Origin: Collimonas fungivorans Ter331
Lineage (GTDB): Bacteria; Pseudomonadota; Gammaproteobacteria; Burkholderiales; Burkholderiaceae_D
Direction of reading: 5' to 3'
DNA: 64,000 nt
Assembly (NCBI RefSeq): GCF_000221045.1
Contig: NC_015856.1
Location: 2,686,542 to 2,750,541 of the forward strand
The notes under the pieces are model-generated. The model was not told the DNA's origin. It made no database searches and saw only the letters and a list, made by a program, of their open reading frames with translations. Positions 62,009-64,000 of the stretch are shown piece by piece (position 1 is the stretch's first letter; each line of letters starts with the position of its first letter). The position numbers and the translations under genes are program-made.

Positions 62009-63030
62009 CAGGACGCCGTCTTCTGCTCGCCGCTCTTCGGTTCGCTGTAACTTTGCGCCATCGCCACCACCACCTTGCGCGGCCCCTGGAACGGATCGCG
62101 CGCGTGCGCGGTCAGCATGTTGTCGAGCATTAGCACATCGCCGGACAGCCACGGAAAGACGATGCGCTGCTGATCCAGGACGCCGCGGATTTCAGCCAGC
62201 GCTTCGGCTTCGATTTCTTCGCCGTCGCCGTAATAGACATTGCGCGGCACGTTTTCCAGCCCGACCGCATCGACCAGCGCCTCTTGCATTTCCTCGTCCA
62301 GCGCGGACAGGTGAAACAGGTTGAGCTGGTTGAACCAGACCATGTCGCCAGTGCGCGGATGACTGGCGACCGCCTGGCAGCGTTCGCGGGTGCGCAGCAG
62401 CAGTTCGCCGTCCTCGCCGTCGCGCCAGGCGCAGTCGATGCCGCGCGCGGCGCAAATGCGCTCGACCACGCGCGGGTCGTCCGAGCCGAAGGTCTGCTGC
62501 CACGGCAGGTCAAGCCCCTGGCCGAAATTGCGCACGTAAAGCAGTTCGCGCTTGGTGAAACGGGCAACCAGCGCCGGATCGAGCCCGCGATAGATGGCAC
62601 GGCTGTCGGCAATCGGCGTCGCGCCGCCGGAAGCAGCGGCAAGCACGCAATGGAACCAGATGCGCAACGGCCATTCGCGCGTGTACGACTGCTCGTTATG
62701 CAACGGGATCGACCGGTGCGGCGGATATTCGGTCGAGGTGTACACCGCGCCTTCGACCTGGCTGCGCGGCGTCGAGGCGAATTCGTAGCCGATCAGCGGA
62801 TGTCCGAAGGAACCGGCAAAACCCTGGAACAACTCGATCGACGGCACCCGGAAGCCGGTGAACAAAAGTCCTCCGGCCTGCTCCAGCGTATCGTCGGCGA
62901 TCGTGCGCAACAGCGGCATCGCCTCTTCCAGCGAGATGTCCACACCGGCTTTCGGCGCAACAATGGTAGGCAGCCCCGGTTCGATCCGCAGGTCGTCAAG
63001 CGCGAGCTGCGGCATGGAAAGTGTAGTCAT
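62008..63030 (-). CDS. orbG: TauD/SyrP-type Fe(II)/2-oxoglutarate dioxygenase, predicted Asp beta-hydroxylase (OrbG-like)
   Basis: 340 residues. The 2-His-1-Glu iron triad is visible: HNE (IPLHNEQSYT, near residue 112) and a C-terminal His (LTAHARDPFQGPRKVVVAMA, whose Arg binds 2-oxoglutarate). SyrP-like enzymes in NRPS loci hydroxylate the beta carbon of aspartate on the carrier protein. Module 2 of orbI loads Asp, so this gene supplies the beta-hydroxy group, an alpha-hydroxycarboxylate iron ligand. It has AGGA ten nt upstream and is 71 nt after the MbtH gene. Confidence 0.9.
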   Translation of the reverse strand: MTTLSMPQLALDDLRIEPGLPTIVAPKAGVDISLEEAMPLLRTIADDTLEQAGGLLFTGFRVPSIELFQGFAGSFGHPLIGYEFASTPRSQVEGAVYTSTEYPPHRSIPLHNEQSYTREWPLRIWFHCVLAAASGGATPIADSRAIYRGLDPALVARFTKRELLYVRNFGQGLDLPWQQTFGSDDPRVVERICAARGIDCAWRDGEDGELLLRTRERCQAVASHPRTGDMVWFNQLNLFHLSALDEEMQEALVDAVGLENVPRNVYYGDGEEIEAEALAEIRGVLDQQRIVFPWLSGDVLMLDNMLTAHARDPFQGPRKVVVAMAQSYSEPKSGEQKTAS

Positions 63031-63101
63031 GCAAAATCCTCTAGCAGGAACAGCGCGCCCGTGGCTTTGCCGCAGGCGCGCCGGATTACCCGATTACCTA
63101 A

Positions 63102-63356
63102 TTATGATAAGGTCCCGCGCGCCTGCGCTGCAGCGTCATCCATATGGCGGCGCAGGCTGGCCGGGCGCATGTCGGTCCAGGCTGACTCGATATGCGCAAG
63201 GCATGCGGCTTTCGGGCCGCTCACGCCGACCTCGCGCCAGCCGGCCGGCACGGCGCGGAAAGTCGGCCAGATCGAGTACTGCTCTTCGTCGTTGATGACG
63301 ACTGTGTAGATAACGTCATCTGCCTCTGCGGCGGCGGAATTCTGTGTTTGTGTCAT
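63102..63356 (-). CDS. orbH: MbtH-like protein (OrbH)
   Basis: 84 residues from ATG 63356, preceded by AGGA; a start at 63380 would add eight unlikely residues. The family signature is complete: [23 protein letters not shown] with the conserved Trp pair, then AWTDMRP. MbtH proteins bind NRPS adenylation domains and are needed for their folding or activity, here those of orbI and orbJ. First gene of the mbtH-orbG-C-D-F-B operon. Confidence 0.94.
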   Translation of the reverse strand: MTQTQNSAAAEADDVIYTVVINDEEQYSIWPTFRAVPAGWREVGVSGPKAACLAHIESAWTDMRPASLRRHMDDAAAQARGTLS

Positions 63357-63426
63357 GGTCAGTCCTGGTTCGAAATGCATTAAGGAAACGGCGGCAGATG
63401 GTGCTTACTGCGCCCAAACGCCGCCT

Positions 63427-64000
63427 CTACTTTATGAAGACGATTGGCGCGCGCGCTTTTTTACCATCGCGGGCAGCGCTGGCATGGAACATCGGCAGCG
63501 CGGCGCCGCGATCGCAGGCATCCAGGCAGGCGCTGCAGTGCTTTTCAACGTCGCGCACCATGAAATGCACCAGCGTCTGCGAGACATTGAGCGCGCGCGC
63601 GGTGCTCTGCAAGGTTTCTTCGCGCATGCGCACCATCTCGAATGCCGCGCGGCTGCGCGCCGGCAGCTGCGCCAATGCGTCGTAGACGTGACGCAGCCTG
63701 TCGCGCACTACCAGCGCCGCCTCGGGAGACGGCTCTTGCGACGGCATGTTGAGGCCGCTGTCTTCATCGGCATGGTAGATATTTTCAAGGTTCTGGCGCC
63801 GGCAAGCGTCAATAGAGGCATTGCGCACCATCCGCATTACATAGGCGATCGGCTGGCGGATGGCATCCTGGCCCGGGAGGTCGACCAGCTTGAGGAAGAC
63901 ATCGTGCACCACGTCTTCCGCCCGGCTGGTGCAGCCGACGAAGCCGCGCGCGACATTCACGTACAGCGGGCGGTTCGCGATCAGTATGTCGAGCAATGGG
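63427..64000 (-). CDS. orbS: ECF sigma factor of the siderophore locus (OrbS-like), partial
   Basis: At least 189 residues are visible. The frame is open through the right edge; a TTG at 63996 is in frame, but the true start probably lies beyond. Region 2 (RAEDVVHDVFLKLVD, IAYVMRMVRNASIDACRRQ) and region 4 (LPARSRAAFEMVRMREETLQSTARALNVSQTLVHFMVRDVEKHC) are as in the PvdS/OrbS iron-starvation group. It should direct RNA polymerase to the three TAAA-N17-CGTC promoters found here. Its own Fur-controlled promoter would lie outside the window. The C-terminus has an unusual CSACLDAC tail. Confidence 0.92.
   Translation of the reverse strand, partial: PLLDILIANRPLYVNVARGFVGCTSRAEDVVHDVFLKLVDLPGQDAIRQPIAYVMRMVRNASIDACRRQNLENIYHADEDSGLNMPSQEPSPEAALVVRDRLRHVYDALAQLPARSRAAFEMVRMREETLQSTARALNVSQTLVHFMVRDVEKHCSACLDACDRGAALPMFHASAARDGKKARAPIVFIK
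63439..63463 (-). promoter_or_regulatory. OrbS/PvdS-type promoter for the mbtH operon
   Basis: TAAA (63463-63460), 17 nt, CGTC (63442-63439) on the minus strand: the same layout as the two other locus promoters. It lies inside the last codons of the sigma-factor gene, 83 nt before the MbtH start. Confidence 0.82.

Overview
The window reads as chromosomal DNA of a Betaproteobacterium of the Oxalobacteraceae. High GC, densely packed genes, a split pqiA pair, a secreted chitin-type lytic polysaccharide monooxygenase and an ornibactin/malleobactin-type siderophore locus together point to a Collimonas-like soil bacterium. The genus is an inference from gene content; no rRNA gene is present to confirm it. 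I see no tRNA, rRNA, CRISPR array, insertion sequence or prophage.

Left part (1-11.3 kb). The window opens inside a reverse transcriptase gene on the minus strand (1-573, cut by the edge). A palindrome-rich 339-nt gap separates it from a four-gene pqiA-pqiA-pqiB-pqiC operon for an MCE-type envelope lipid-transport system. Then come a pseudouridine synthase paralogue whose catalytic motif is altered, a small conserved-looking ORF, a CYTH/CHAD triphosphatase, a DUF1275 membrane protein, a truncated azoreductase remnant next to an intact HxlR regulator, a free methionine-R-sulfoxide reductase and an aldehyde dehydrogenase.

Middle part (11.3-35.8 kb). A TonB-dependent receptor sits behind an AT-rich, hairpin-rich leader. 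It is followed by housekeeping and accessory genes: an MgtC-family protein, a Tat-exported phosphoesterase, glutathione reductase, a DUF2917 protein, a FAH-family hydrolase, a LysE exporter and cardiolipin synthase. Next are a Phd/VapC toxin-antitoxin pair with two operator palindromes, the LPMO, DinB with a LexA box, a molybdopterin-domain protein, a tiny secreted Lys/His-rich protein, an isolated glycosyltransferase, an MFS pump with a divergent ArsR-type regulator, an OPT transporter and a two-subunit IorAB-type molybdenum hydroxylase.

Right part (35.8-64 kb). This is one siderophore locus. From the right edge leftward: ECF sigma factor (orbS-like, cut by the edge), MbtH protein, Asp beta-hydroxylase candidate, ABC ATPase, double-length permease, FhuF-type reductase and periplasmic binding protein, mostly joined by 1-4-nt overlaps. 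A divergent exporter (orbE-like) follows, then the second operon: two NRPSs, ornithine N5-monooxygenase, outer-membrane receptor and N5-hydroxyornithine formyltransferase. The A-domain pocket residues that I read by eye give Asp for module 2 (followed by an epimerase domain) and Ser for module 3, flanked by two related pockets that I assign to hydroxyornithine forms. The assembly line ends in C-T with no thioesterase. No orbK/orbL acyltransferase lies in the locus, so the product should resemble malleobactin more than ornibactin. Three promoters with the PvdS/OrbS architecture (TAAA, 17 nt, CGTC) lie before the mbtH operon, the exporter and the NRPS operon, and tie the locus to its sigma factor.
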